Source of the DNA: a virus
DNA length: 37,239 nt
Virus record (IMG/VR): IMGVR_UViG_3300011258_001298
Span: 1-37,239 of that record
Direction: 5' to 3' (one strand)
Part shown: positions 23,471 to 30,245 of the stretch, piece after piece
Position numbering within the stretch: position 1 is the first letter of the stretch
Layout: each line of letters starts with the position of its first letter
Translations under genes and position numbers: made by a program
Notes under the pieces: model-generated
What the model saw: the letters and a program-made list of their open reading frames with translations, nothing else
Database searches by the model: none
What the model was told of the DNA's origin: nothing

Positions 23471-23676
23471 AGTTCGAAATCCTGTTCTGGTTTGGCGGCG
23501 GCACCGTCGAGGATGGCCGTCAACTGATCGACGCGCCAGCGGGAATGCCCCCCGATCCTGACGGGCGGCGGCAGCGCGCCAGCCGCCACCAGCTTGCGGA
23601 ACTCTGACGCGGGCAGGTCCAGCATGGCGGCGGCGGTGGCGTCCCCAACGGCCAGAGGGGCGGGGCGCGCGGTCAT
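23467..23676 (-). CDS. Excisionase / AlpA-like HTH protein (putative Xis)
   Basis: 69-aa DNA-binding protein immediately upstream of the integrase. It has a MerR/AlpA-type winged helix: 'DATAAAMLDLPASEFRKLVA', then 'PPPVRIGGHSRWRVDQL', where the RW...DQL phrase is typical of excisionases. It likely bends attP/attL DNA and directs excision. It overlaps the integrase start by 4 nt. Confidence 0.75.
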   Translation of the reverse strand: MTARPAPLAVGDATAAAMLDLPASEFRKLVAAGALPPPVRIGGHSRWRVDQLTAILDGAAAKPEQDFEL

Positions 23677-23846
23677 TGGCTTCGATCCTTGCGAAAGAGA
23701 GACGCCGCGAGCAAAGCCATCGTTGCCATACTCGGCGCGCCGTGATGGGCGATAAGCCCCACCGTCTGGTGCTTGGGCTTCTCGGCTTTGGCGCGCTTTT
23801 GCTCCATGGCTTTGCGGGCTGCCGGGCGGGGGCGTTTACGTGGCAT
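23673..23846 (-). CDS. Small basic protein, unknown function
   Basis: 57-aa frame starting MPRKRPRPAARKAMEQKRAK and ending with a hydrophobic piece (SMATMALLAASLF). Its stop overlaps the Xis ATG (ATGA), and its start lies 11 nt inside the upstream membrane-protein gene, so it fills the only gap in this part of the operon. That fit and the highly basic N-terminus support it as a gene. No family is recognised. Confidence 0.55.
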   Translation of the reverse strand: MPRKRPRPAARKAMEQKRAKAEKPKHQTVGLIAHHGAPSMATMALLAASLFRKDRSQ

Positions 23847-24027
23847 CTGTGCGACCTTTCATGGCCAATACTTCCGCTCTGATTTCAGCCCCAAGCATCT
23901 GGAACAGTAGAAGTGTAGAGAGCGCGATGCATGGACCCCAAGCGAAGAACGCGATTGGGGCGGCTATGAAACCCCCCAAGTAAAAGGCTACGGATACGGC
24001 TTTTAGCCCTGCGAGTTGGTCAGGCAT
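23836..24027 (-). CDS. Small membrane protein, unknown function
   Basis: 63 aa with two hydrophobic segments (AVSVAFYLGGFIAAPIAFFA and CIALSTLLLFQML), separated by a short WGP turn, and a charged C-terminus. It overlaps the methyltransferase-like gene by 8 nt upstream and a 57-aa gene downstream. Two-helix proteins like this in early phage operons may act on the host membrane, but nothing specific can be read here. Confidence 0.6.
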   Translation of the reverse strand: MPDQLAGLKAVSVAFYLGGFIAAPIAFFAWGPCIALSTLLLFQMLGAEIRAEVLAMKGRTDAT

Positions 24028-24688
24028 GTATGCTCCATTGATCGGCGGCGGCGTTCATCATTCCGGGGAAGGACCGGCTGCGCAGGCGTGCGCGCTCCGG
24101 TCCCGGGGGCATCCGGTGGATGCGGTTCCAGCGTTTCCATGCGTCTGAGCCGCGCTCTGGTTCTGGCAGGCGCTGCGTCTCCGACAGCTCGGGCAGGCCG
24201 CGCAGATACCAGCCGGTCGCCTTGTAGGCCGGTTCGCCGAACCAGTGGGGCTGGACGATCTGGGGGCTGGGCAGGTCGGCGGGCATCCGGTCGCGGGCGA
24301 GGTCATTCATGGCCGGGTTCTCGATGGCGATGCGCGGGATCGGCGCGGCCCAGCAGGCGGTGAACACCTCGATCCCCATTTCGAATTCAGCGCGCAGGCT
24401 GGCCCATGTGCGGCCTTGGGGCAGTTGCTTGGGCGGCGTCCATTTGCCGGGGCCGGACATCCATCGGCGACCGGATCGGCAGAGCCGCGTGCAAGGCGGG
24501 TGCATCACGGCCAGCAGATCCCAGCCTTCGGTCAGAATGCCGTCGCGGATGTCGCAGCGGATATGCCGGTTGCTGCCGTCCTCTGCCGCCTCGATGTCGC
24601 AGGACCAGACGTCGTGCCCGCGCGCCGCAAAGGCGCGGCGGGCGATGCCGCTGGTCTCGCAGCCGATCAGGACGCGGAGGGGGGTCAT
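24020..24688 (-). CDS. C5-cytosine DNA methyltransferase-like protein
   Basis: 222-aa protein with the hallmarks of the C5 class: SAM-binding motif I (VLIGCETSGIARRAF, 7-20), an acidic residue after strand 2 (CDIEAAEDG), the catalytic PPC motif (PPCT, 64-67, Cys66), ENP (123-125) and an end (PGMMNAAADQW) like motif X. It is shorter than typical orphan enzymes (300+ aa), and the target-recognition part is small. It might protect phage DNA from restriction or modify promoters. The start is placed at ATG 24688, which overlaps the upstream stop; the open frame beyond it is the overlap with the HGG-protein gene. Confidence 0.75.
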   Translation of the reverse strand: MTPLRVLIGCETSGIARRAFAARGHDVWSCDIEAAEDGSNRHIRCDIRDGILTEGWDLLAVMHPPCTRLCRSGRRWMSGPGKWTPPKQLPQGRTWASLRAEFEMGIEVFTACWAAPIPRIAIENPAMNDLARDRMPADLPSPQIVQPHWFGEPAYKATGWYLRGLPELSETQRLPEPERGSDAWKRWNRIHRMPPGPERARLRSRSFPGMMNAAADQWSIHA

Positions 24689-25074
24689 GTCTGTCGTCCG
24701 CCTGCGGGAGACGACCCGGCAGGCGCATCGCAAGGCGATGCTGCCGAGAGGGGGGCGGGCCCGCCATGTATGCGGCAATAGTCTGACCTGTGCAGAGCGC
24801 GCCAAAGCCGGGTGTCATCGTGCGTGTCGCCAATCCCATTTTTGCAAAGCGCGCCGCGTCTCGTAGTTGCGGCGCACAGTGCCCGACCGCGAAGCGCATC
24901 CCATTCTTCGAACTCCGCGCGCGTCAGGCCGAAACGCTGGAAAACGAGCTGGTCGAAATTCGAGCGCGCAATTTCGTATTCCTCATCAGAGAGGTAGTGA
25001 TTGCAGCCGCTGGCGTGCATCACGTAGTTGACCTCGATTGAAACCCACTGGTTCCGCCAGAAATCGTTTTGCAT
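24685..25074 (-). CDS. Cys-rich protein with HGG motif, unknown function
   Basis: 129-aa protein. The N-terminal part (YLSDEEYEIARSNFDQLVFQ) is helical; the middle holds 'ALCAATTRRGALCKNG' and 'DYCRIHGG', the metal-binding pattern of HGG/HGGxSTG-type phage proteins (C...C...C..H). The Ser/Thr-Gly part after HGG is not conserved here (GGPAPLS), and the C-terminus is Ala/Pro-rich. GTG 25077 is an alternative start one codon earlier. Role unknown. Confidence 0.65.
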   Translation of the reverse strand: MQNDFWRNQWVSIEVNYVMHASGCNHYLSDEEYEIARSNFDQLVFQRFGLTRAEFEEWDALRGRALCAATTRRGALCKNGIGDTHDDTRLWRALHRSDYCRIHGGPAPLSAASPCDAPAGSSPAGGRQT

Positions 25075-25901
25075 CACGCCACTTTCCCCCGTGTCATTGC
25101 CGCCAGTGTGTCCGCGATCTCATCCGTCACGATGGCCCGCGCGCTGCTGCCGGTCTGGCGAGCCGTGATCCGGGCCGCGTCCAGCATTGATGGAATGTCG
25201 AAGGCGTCGAAATGTGATGCGAGGTCGAGGCGCAGGAATCGCTGGTGGCGGGCAATCGCGGTCAGCCAGGGGGTCAGCACTGCGCCGCTGTATGCCTCGA
25301 CAGCATTGCGCTGCTGGCTGGTGCGGACCGCGCGCAGTCCGGTGGTCACGGCCACGGCCTCGCCATTGGTGACCATGCGCCGGATCAATGAGACGCCATA
25401 GATCACGCCCGGTTTTTTGGTGGCGCTGGACGGATTGCTGGTGGCCAGCGTGCAGTCCGCTGCGGTGACCGCGTCACGGCAGGCGATGGCCCAGCCAGTG
25501 CCTGCTGCCAGTTCGGCGCGGTAGATCTGATTGACGCTGATGCTGATCCGGTCGCGGTTGACGGCGGCAAGGCCTGCGGCCTGTTGCTGCGGGGTCATGG
25601 GGACCGTCATGGCGGGCAGTTTTTCCAGCCCGACCAGGGCGGCGGCGTGGGCGCGGTGCTGGCCATCGACAACGGCCATCTTGCCGCCCTCGGCGGGGGC
25701 GATCAGGATCGGCTGGTATTTGGTCCAGTCCCATGCGTCTGCGATGCGCTGGATCGCGCCGCGCCCCTTGCCGGTCAGGCTGCGCTGGTAGCGGCGGTCG
25801 ATCACCAGCTGGTCGATCTGCGCCCAGATCAGCATGGGCAGCGGCTGGTCGCGCAGGTCGGCGCGTTTGAACCCGGTCAGGTCGATGGCGTCCATGGTCA
25901 T
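25074..25901 (-). CDS. ParB/Srx-fold DGQHR-motif protein (DUF6551-like)
   Basis: 275-aa protein with a ParB-like N-terminal domain: 'DQLVIDRRYQRSLTGKG' and the VVDGQHRAHAA motif (79-83 DGQHR) are the signature of ParB/sulfiredoxin-like phage proteins that bind nucleotide or DNA. The C-terminal half (VNQIYRAELAAGTGWAIACR...) is helical. Such proteins often sit beside methyltransferases in phage early operons, as here. Nuclease activity has been shown for some relatives but not for all. Start ATG 25901 overlaps the upstream stop (ATGA). Confidence 0.8.
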   Translation of the reverse strand: MTMDAIDLTGFKRADLRDQPLPMLIWAQIDQLVIDRRYQRSLTGKGRGAIQRIADAWDWTKYQPILIAPAEGGKMAVVDGQHRAHAAALVGLEKLPAMTVPMTPQQQAAGLAAVNRDRISISVNQIYRAELAAGTGWAIACRDAVTAADCTLATSNPSSATKKPGVIYGVSLIRRMVTNGEAVAVTTGLRAVRTSQQRNAVEAYSGAVLTPWLTAIARHQRFLRLDLASHFDAFDIPSMLDAARITARQTGSSARAIVTDEIADTLAAMTRGKVA

Positions 25902-26200
25902 AGCGGGTCTCCTGCGGGGGCATTGGTCGCCAGGGGTTCGAAGGCGGTGCCGCTGGCGATCATGCAGGCGGTGCCGTCCGGCTGGGTCAGCAGCACGGTC
26001 CACGAGCCGGTGTCGAGGTTTGCGAAAACCTCGATCATGGCGGTGCCCCGTGCTGCGAGGCCAAGCGCCTGCCGTGTCTCGGCAAAGCGCGTGGCCAGAT
26101 GTGCGACGACCCGCTCATGCGGGCCGCACGCTGCCTGCGCGGTGGCCTGTGGCGCGGTCAGCAGGGCTGCGGCAAGGATGAGGCGGGCCGGGGCGATCAT
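25898..26200 (-). CDS. Exported small protein, unknown function
   Basis: 100-aa protein with a Sec signal peptide (MIAPARLILAAALLTAPQAT, cleavage near AQA) and a conserved-looking mature part (CGPHERVVAHLATRFAETRQ; 'IEVFANLDTGSWTVLLTQPDG'; 'CMIASGTAFEPL') with two cysteines that could form a disulfide. Similar small periplasmic proteins are frequent in alphaproteobacterial phages and prophages, from memory; none has a function I can name. Overlaps both neighbours by 4 nt. Confidence 0.75.
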   Translation of the reverse strand: MIAPARLILAAALLTAPQATAQAACGPHERVVAHLATRFAETRQALGLAARGTAMIEVFANLDTGSWTVLLTQPDGTACMIASGTAFEPLATNAPAGDPL

Positions 26201-27171
26201 GCCTCGGGAGTCCCGAGGAGCAGTGGCAGGGCGGTTTTCTCCTGCGCGGTGTTGCACGCCTCGCCAAACGCGCTGTCAAATGCCTTTTCCGGATTGTAGA
26301 TCGACAGGAAGAACTTCACGCTGCCGCCCGTTTTGCGATACCGGAACCGGACGGGCATCCGGTAGGGCGCGCCGCCACGAAACACCGGAATCGCGATGAT
26401 CAGCAGGTTGGGCAGGCGCAGCGGCGTGCCGTCTGGCGCGCGGTGTTCGTTGAGGAACTGGATTTCCTGTTCGCCTGTGTCGCGGTTGGCCTTCACGGTC
26501 AGGTTGCTGGTTTCATGGACCTGAAACTGGCGCGACATGGCCAGCATCTGGGACAGTTGACCATAGCGCCCTTCGATCTGTCGGGCGGTGTTGATCAGCC
26601 GGGTTTCCCAGTCCTGATTTTTGGGGTCAGTCGCCCCTTTCAGGATGGCCGGTGTCGGGTCCATGATGTCCTTCGCGTTGGCCTCGATGAATTCGCCCAG
26701 ATCGTTTTTTTCGAGCGGTTCATTGTTGACGTTTGTCCAGGCCTTCCATTCGTCGGACAGCGGGAAATCGTAGACCGCGCGGTGGTCGCAGTGCCGGGCG
26801 GTCGTGTCGCCTTCGCCGTCAATATGGTCGGTGGGACCCTCGCGGTGGTAGTTGGCCACACAGGTCAGGGTGGGCGCGGTCATGTCTGGCGTAGCAAAAA
26901 GAACGCTGTCGTCATCCTTGAACCGATTGGCCCAGGTGATCAGGCTGTTCAGATCGGAGAGGCGCGCGGTGCCCCGGCGGCGGGCGGGTTGGAGGTATTC
27001 CGCCGCGCGCCGCAGGTTTTCGGTTATGTCCTGCACCTTGCGCCCCTCTGGGACAGAGACAAGGTGGCATCCCGTGAAGTCAAAATCCGACAGCTTGATC
27101 TGGTCGACGTTGCCCATCCGGGCCATCACATCGCGCATGGTCTCGGCGACGTTTTTTGGGTGGTCAGTCAT
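26197..27171 (-). CDS. DUF2303 (YfdQ-like) protein
   Basis: 324-aa protein of the DUF2303/YfdQ family of phage early proteins. Visible family segments include 'YLQPARRRGTARLSDLNSLI', 'LTCVANYH', 'WKAWTNVNNEPLEKNDLGEF', 'QFLNEHRAPDGTPLRLPNLL' and 'IPVFRGGAPYRMPVRFRYR'. YfdQ homologues occur in the recombination/early regions of many prophages; no biochemical role is established that I know of. 34 nt separate it from the upstream gene, one of the few non-overlapping joints in this operon. Confidence 0.85.
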   Translation of the reverse strand: MTDHPKNVAETMRDVMARMGNVDQIKLSDFDFTGCHLVSVPEGRKVQDITENLRRAAEYLQPARRRGTARLSDLNSLITWANRFKDDDSVLFATPDMTAPTLTCVANYHREGPTDHIDGEGDTTARHCDHRAVYDFPLSDEWKAWTNVNNEPLEKNDLGEFIEANAKDIMDPTPAILKGATDPKNQDWETRLINTARQIEGRYGQLSQMLAMSRQFQVHETSNLTVKANRDTGEQEIQFLNEHRAPDGTPLRLPNLLIIAIPVFRGGAPYRMPVRFRYRKTGGSVKFFLSIYNPEKAFDSAFGEACNTAQEKTALPLLLGTPEA

Positions 27172-27205
27172 GTGTGTGTGTCCTTTTTTGGGTTCGATGG
27201 TCGGG

Positions 27206-27655
27206 TCAGTCGAGATCGCGGATTTCGCCGGTCTCGGGGTCGTAGCTGTCGACGTCGCGCACGGGGCGCGACATGCGGGCCATCATCGGGCTGTAAAGTG
27301 TCAGTTCGCCGTCATCATTGATGAACGCGGCGGCGCTGCTTTTGGGTTTCTCCGGCGCTTTGAACGTGACGCGCGCGCCCATGCCAACGTCGCCGCCATT
27401 GCCCATCGCGTAGTCTATTTTGATTGTCATGGAACCGGCGCAGCCCTTTGGGCCGTGTTCCTGGCTGTGGTCGAGCAGGTCCATTTGCAGCTGGCGGTGA
27501 CCGTCCATGATTTGCTGGAGGAATGTCCCGCCGTCGAATAATTCGAGCAGCCATTCGAGTGACCGCATCTTGTACGGGTCATGTGCGGCGGCGGGGGCCG
27601 CTGGTGCTGGGGGGCGTGGCATTCTGGGGGAATCCTTTTTGTGTGGCATGGTCAT
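27206..27655 (-). CDS. Conserved-style early phage protein, unknown function
   Basis: 149 aa. The start at ATG 27655 (or 27649) is preceded by GGAGAC-type ribosome sequence; the longer upstream open frame is a shadow of two small genes. The N-terminus is Pro/Ala-rich, followed by a helix (SLEWLLELFDGGTFLQQIMD), a beta section with 'MTIKIDYAMGNGGDVGMGAR' and an acidic tail (ALFINDD-like 'AAFINDDGELTLYSP'). Looks like a protein often paired with DUF2303 in alphaproteobacterial phages, by memory only. Role unknown. Confidence 0.7.
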   Translation of the reverse strand: MTMPHKKDSPRMPRPPAPAAPAAAHDPYKMRSLEWLLELFDGGTFLQQIMDGHRQLQMDLLDHSQEHGPKGCAGSMTIKIDYAMGNGGDVGMGARVTFKAPEKPKSSAAAFINDDGELTLYSPMMARMSRPVRDVDSYDPETGEIRDLD

Positions 27656-27837
27656 GTCTGTCTCCTGTCGGGGTGAGTGGGGTCTGCCGGGGGCAGGCCG
27701 AAGAACAGCAGCTTGCGGGCGCGCTGGATGTCGGTCTGGTCGCCTGTCTGCATCATGATGTGCGCGGCGTTGCGGATCGTCGCGTCGGCGTGCGGGGTGG
27801 GGTCGGCGATCACGGCGCGGGCCTCGGGCAGGGTCAT
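27652..27837 (-). CDS. Small protein, unknown function
   Basis: 61 aa, mostly helical (EARAVIADPTPHADATIRNA; TDIQRARKLLFFGLPP). It overlaps its neighbours by 4 nt on each side, which supports it as a translated member of the operon. No family recognised. Confidence 0.6.
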   Translation of the reverse strand: MTLPEARAVIADPTPHADATIRNAAHIMMQTGDQTDIQRARKLLFFGLPPADPTHPDRRQT

Positions 27838-28064
27838 GGGGTGGCCCTGTCGAACAGGCTGTCGGTCCGGGTGTCGGCGGGCTGTATCGTGGCCAGCACG
27901 CCCAGCAGAACAAAGCTGCGGCCCGTCGACTCGGCCAGTTTGCGGGCCGCTGCCAGCGCGTCCTCGGCTGTGGCGTAGCGTGTGGTCGGGGTGGTGGTGC
28001 TGTGTGGTCCTGTGGGCGTCCGGGCGATCATGTAGAATAGCCGCTGGTCTGTGAGGGCGGTCAT
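27834..28064 (-). CDS. Small protein, unknown function
   Basis: 76 aa: an N-terminal strand (QRLFYMIARTPTGPHS), a helix (TAEDALAAARKLAESTGRSF) and a strand (FVLLGVLATIQPA). The strand-helix-strand build resembles small alpha/beta phage proteins that bind a partner protein. Overlaps both neighbours by 4 nt. No family recognised. Confidence 0.6.
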   Translation of the reverse strand: MTALTDQRLFYMIARTPTGPHSTTTPTTRYATAEDALAAARKLAESTGRSFVLLGVLATIQPADTRTDSLFDRATP

Positions 28065-28294
28065 GGGTCGGTGTCTCCTGTGTCGGGGTCTGCTGCGGTC
28101 TCGCCCTCGATCAGGGTGCGCAGGTCGCAGGCGCTGGCCTGTTCCGTCGGGTTCTGGCTGTAGGTCTCGATGGTCAGGCAGGCGGCGAGGATGGTGATGT
28201 CGTCATGGCCGCGCGGATCGCGGATCGTATCGCGCGCATAGCGGAGGGTGTCCGGGATGCCCGGCATGGCGCGGGCTGCGTCCGGGGCGGTCAT
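28061..28294 (-). CDS. Small acidic protein, unknown function
   Basis: 77 aa starting at ATG 28294 behind a 4-nt overlap with the upstream membrane protein. 'IPDTLRYARDTIRDPRGHDD' and 'CLTIETYSQNPTEQASACDL' suggest two helices; the C-terminus is acidic. No family recognised. Confidence 0.6.
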   Translation of the reverse strand: MTAPDAARAMPGIPDTLRYARDTIRDPRGHDDITILAACLTIETYSQNPTEQASACDLRTLIEGETAADPDTGDTDP

Positions 28295-28482
28295 GGGGTG
28301 AGCACCGCGAACAGGGTGAGGGCCAGCGCGGACCAGATCACCGCGAGGAACCATGCGGCTGGGTGACGGTCGTCGCGGGTCAGCCGGGGCCATGCCGCCC
28401 AGGTGATCAGCGTGATGCCCGCCGCGCCGACCATGGCGGCGATCATCGCGACCGCCAAAAGAGTGTGGACAAGCTGGATCAC
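28291..28482 (-). CDS. Small two-helix membrane protein, unknown function
   Basis: 63 aa from a GTG that overlaps the upstream stop (GTGA). Hydrophobic segments: 'LVHTLLAVAMIAAMVGAAGI' and 'AAWFLAVIWSALALTLFAVL', with a basic loop (PRLTRDDRHP) between. Possible superinfection-exclusion or host-membrane protein; nothing more can be said. Confidence 0.6.
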   Translation of the reverse strand: MIQLVHTLLAVAMIAAMVGAAGITLITWAAWPRLTRDDRHPAAWFLAVIWSALALTLFAVLTP

Positions 28483-28805
28483 AGGCCGGACCCCGCGTGG
28501 TGGGCGGCGTTGTGCAGGTGCATGACCGTCTCGGCCAGTTCGGCCTGTCCGCCGGGGGTGGGCCTGCCAGACATGGCGGCAATGTCGCGCAGGATCTCTG
28601 CGGCCAGAACGGGGTGAATTGCGCTAAGGTCATCGGCGGCTGCCGCGATCAGCGCGACCGTGGCGTCGATCCGGGTCAGGCCGCACACCTCGGCGATGGC
28701 GGCGCTGTCCTGGGCGACCATCGCGGCGGCGATCCGGGGTACTGTGCTGCGCGCGGGGGTGGTGTCGCCGCAGGGCACGGCCAGCTGGCGTGGGTAGAGC
28801 GTCAT
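28479..28805 (-). CDS. Small helical protein, unknown function
   Basis: 108 aa, rich in Ala and likely all helical (DSAAIAEVCGLTRIDATVAL; 'LAAEILRDIAAMSGRPTPG'; 'AELAETVMHLHNAAHHAG'). Overlaps both neighbours by 4 nt. No family recognised. Confidence 0.6.
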   Translation of the reverse strand: MTLYPRQLAVPCGDTTPARSTVPRIAAAMVAQDSAAIAEVCGLTRIDATVALIAAAADDLSAIHPVLAAEILRDIAAMSGRPTPGGQAELAETVMHLHNAAHHAGSGL

Positions 28806-29053
28806 GGCGCCACCCCCTCGGCCTGCGCGTCCGAGCGGGCGGCGATCAGCGCGCGCAGGGCATCGCCCGGGTCCTCGGCGTTCCAGATGGCATCTATCAC
28901 GGCGTCATGGTCGGCGGGCAGGTCGGAGAGCGTGGCCAGCGCGGCCTGTTTCTGGGTCAGGCGGGTGGTCAGCAGGATCGCTTCCTCGATCAGGGTCCGT
29001 GCGAGGAATCGGTCAATCGAACTGCGCAGGCGCAGCGGGCGTGTCCGGGTCAT
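28802..29053 (-). CDS. Small helical protein, unknown function
   Basis: 83 aa starting at ATG 29053, which overlaps the upstream stop. 'SSIDRFLARTLIEEAILLTT' and 'LPADHDAVIDAIWNAEDPGD' mark helices. The frame is open further upstream, but that part overlaps the next gene in full and reads like shadow. No family recognised. Confidence 0.58.
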   Translation of the reverse strand: MTRTRPLRLRSSIDRFLARTLIEEAILLTTRLTQKQAALATLSDLPADHDAVIDAIWNAEDPGDALRALIAARSDAQAEGVAP

Positions 29054-29418
29054 GGGGTCACCCCGTCGATCATCATGCGGGTGCGGCAGGTGCGCGCGAT
29101 GGTGCCGGTGGCGCGCTGGTGGATGGCCTGTGCCTGCGCCCAGTCCAGCCGCCAGTCTCCGGTCAGGGGGATGGACAGGCTGTGCGGGCCGCTTTGGGTG
29201 GGGCGGGGCGCGGGGGCGACCGTGGCCCCGTCCGGCATGTGGCTGGCGAGGCCTGCGAGGATGTCGCGGCGGTCCCAGTTGATGCGGGCGCTGCTGCCAT
29301 CGGCGAGGCTCTGCCGTTCCTTGAGGCGGAACCATGTGTCAATGGCGGTGGGGCCGTGCAGTGTGCCGCAGGCGGGCACGGTCACATCGGCGATCAGATC
29401 GCGGGGAATGCGGGTCAT
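29050..29418 (-). CDS. Small protein, unknown function
   Basis: 122 aa starting MTRIPRDLIADVTVPACGTL. A helical middle (AIDTWFRLKERQSLADGSSA) and 'WAQAQAIHQRATGTIARTCR' follow. Its start region (GGGGAATGCGGGTCAT on the plus strand) is repeated exactly at 29881-29896, and the part beyond is repeated near 29676, hinting that gene starts were duplicated here. The ribosome site is AGAGG in that repeat. No family recognised. Confidence 0.6.
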   Translation of the reverse strand: MTRIPRDLIADVTVPACGTLHGPTAIDTWFRLKERQSLADGSSARINWDRRDILAGLASHMPDGATVAPAPRPTQSGPHSLSIPLTGDWRLDWAQAQAIHQRATGTIARTCRTRMMIDGVTP

Positions 29419-29439
29419 AGCTTGCCTCTGATGTTGTGG
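29403..29439. repeat. Direct repeat at gene boundary, copy 1
   Basis: 29410-29439 matches 29676-29704 with about two differences (GCGGGTCATAGCT, then CTCTGATGTTGTGG). In addition 29403-29418 matches 29881-29896 exactly (GGGGAATGCGGGTCAT). Each copy carries the start and ribosome site of a small leftward gene. Confidence 0.7.
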
Positions 29440-29684
29440 AGTGTTTGGGGGAGTGGCAGCGGCTGCCGCAGGTCAAGGTCGTTATTGGCGTCTTGCCACG
29501 CCTCCTGCGCGTTGCGTCGCCATGTGCCGTTGAGGGTCAGCCCCCAGAATGAGAAGATCCGCAGAAATGAAACGCGGCGTTCTGCGATGAACATTCGGCG
29601 CTTGTGGAAGGTGAAGCCGTTGCAGTGAGAAACAATGGCCTCGCGGACGCGGTATTGACCTGAGTTGAGTGCGGAGCGGGTCAT
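29415..29684 (-). CDS. Small basic protein, unknown function
   Basis: 89 aa, basic and aromatic (GFTFHKRRMFIAERRVSFLR; 'IFSFWGLTLNGTWRRNAQEA'). It is slightly less GC-rich than its neighbours. It starts in one copy of the short direct repeat and ends in the other. No family recognised. Confidence 0.5.
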   Translation of the reverse strand: MTRSALNSGQYRVREAIVSHCNGFTFHKRRMFIAERRVSFLRIFSFWGLTLNGTWRRNAQEAWQDANNDLDLRQPLPLPQTLHNIRGKL

Positions 29685-29704
29685 AGCTGGCTCTGATGTT
29701 GTGG
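29676..29704. repeat. Direct repeat at gene boundary, copy 2
   Basis: Near-identical to 29410-29439. It holds the start of the 89-aa gene. One base is missing compared with copy 1, which shifts the reading frame of whatever was translated through it. Confidence 0.7.
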
Positions 29705-29718
29705 CAGTGGGCTGACGG

Positions 29719-29847
29719 TCAGAAATAGCCCTTTGCTGACAAGGCCAGCGCGATTCCGGACAGCCCCAAGGTCAGGCTGATTGCGTTGAGCGCAATGATG
29801 GCGACAAGCAGGCGCTTGCGTGAGGGTCTGTCCGGGGCGGGTTTCAT
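29719..29847 (-). CDS. 42-aa single-helix membrane peptide
   Basis: A short frame from ATG 29847 with an AAAGAGG ribosome site upstream. The product is a basic N-terminus (MKPAPDRPSRKR) followed by a long hydrophobic helix (LLVAIIALNAISLTLGLSGI, then ALALSAKGYF), the pattern of a real small membrane protein. A longer overlapping frame (29681-29911) is Pro/Gln/Arg-rich and looks non-coding, although it has 4-nt overlaps with both neighbours. Function unknown. Confidence 0.55.
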   Translation of the reverse strand: MKPAPDRPSRKRLLVAIIALNAISLTLGLSGIALALSAKGYF

Positions 29848-29880
29848 TGGGGGCCTCTTTGATTGGCGTCCTGCGGATCT

Positions 29881-29896
29881 GGGGAATGCGGGTCAT
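29881..29896. repeat. Third copy of gene-start repeat
   Basis: Exact 16-nt match to 29403-29418. It contains a possible leftward ATG (29896) with codons MTRIP as in the 122-aa gene, perhaps the remnant of a duplicated gene start. Confidence 0.6.
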
Positions 29897-29907
29897 TGGT
29901 GCGGCCC

Positions 29908-30219
29908 TCACTGTGTGATGTGGCGCACGGCGCGCATCACTGCATCCTCGGCGTGCTGGCGGGCCAGTTCGAGATTGCGGTCTGTGAGTGTGGTGTCGTC
30001 GAAAAACCCGGGTCGGACACAGGCACCGAAGTGGTCAAGCTCAAGGATGGCCTCGATCAGGGCTGCGCCTTTGCCCTTGATGTCCTGCATCTGCGCTTTT
30101 TCATCGTCGGACAGCACGCGATAGGCGTGGCGCGACGCGTTGTTCGCCGTGCGGTCGTCGCTGGTGCTGGACACAGTGTCGGACGCGGTGGCTGTTGGGT
30201 CTGTGGGGTGGTTTGACAT
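29908..30219 (-). CDS. Acb2/Tad1-hairpin-like small protein (putative counter-defence)
   Basis: 103-aa first gene of the leftward early operon. After a Ser/Thr-rich, probably disordered, first 28 residues, 'RHAYRVLSDDEKAQMQDIKG' (30-49) and the C-terminal 'LARQHAEDAVMRAVRHIT' (85-102) are close in style to the Acb2/Tad1 hairpin domain (DUF7681) proteins, which bind cyclic nucleotides and block CBASS or Thoeris. The protein differs in a loop with 'GACVRPGFFDDTTLTDRN' between the two helices. The assignment is from memory of motif pattern and size, not from a search. First place in the PL operon means early expression, as expected of an anti-defence gene. Its ribosome site is inside a hairpin (30221-30245). 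Confidence 0.62.
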   Translation of the reverse strand: MSNHPTDPTATASDTVSSTSDDRTANNASRHAYRVLSDDEKAQMQDIKGKGAALIEAILELDHFGACVRPGFFDDTTLTDRNLELARQHAEDAVMRAVRHITQ

Positions 30220-30220
30220 G

Positions 30221-30245
30221 ATACCTCCATGGGTGATGGAGGTAT
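30221..30245 (-). promoter_or_regulatory. Perfect inverted repeat covering the ribosome site of the first leftward gene
   Basis: ATACCTCCAT (30221-30230) and ATGGAGGTAT (30236-30245) form a perfect 10-bp stem with a 5-nt loop. On the leftward mRNA the GGAGG ribosome site is in the 3' arm and pairs with CCTCC in the 5' arm. It could therefore gate translation of the Acb2-like gene, or be a DNA operator. Confidence 0.7.

Noticed and set aside
29681-29911. 76-aa leftward frame with 4-nt overlaps to both neighbours
   Set aside because: The product is Pro/Gln/Arg-rich and reads like an out-of-frame translation, while the overlapping 42-aa frame (29719-29847) has a ribosome site and a clear membrane helix. 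The overlaps keep a small chance that it is real.
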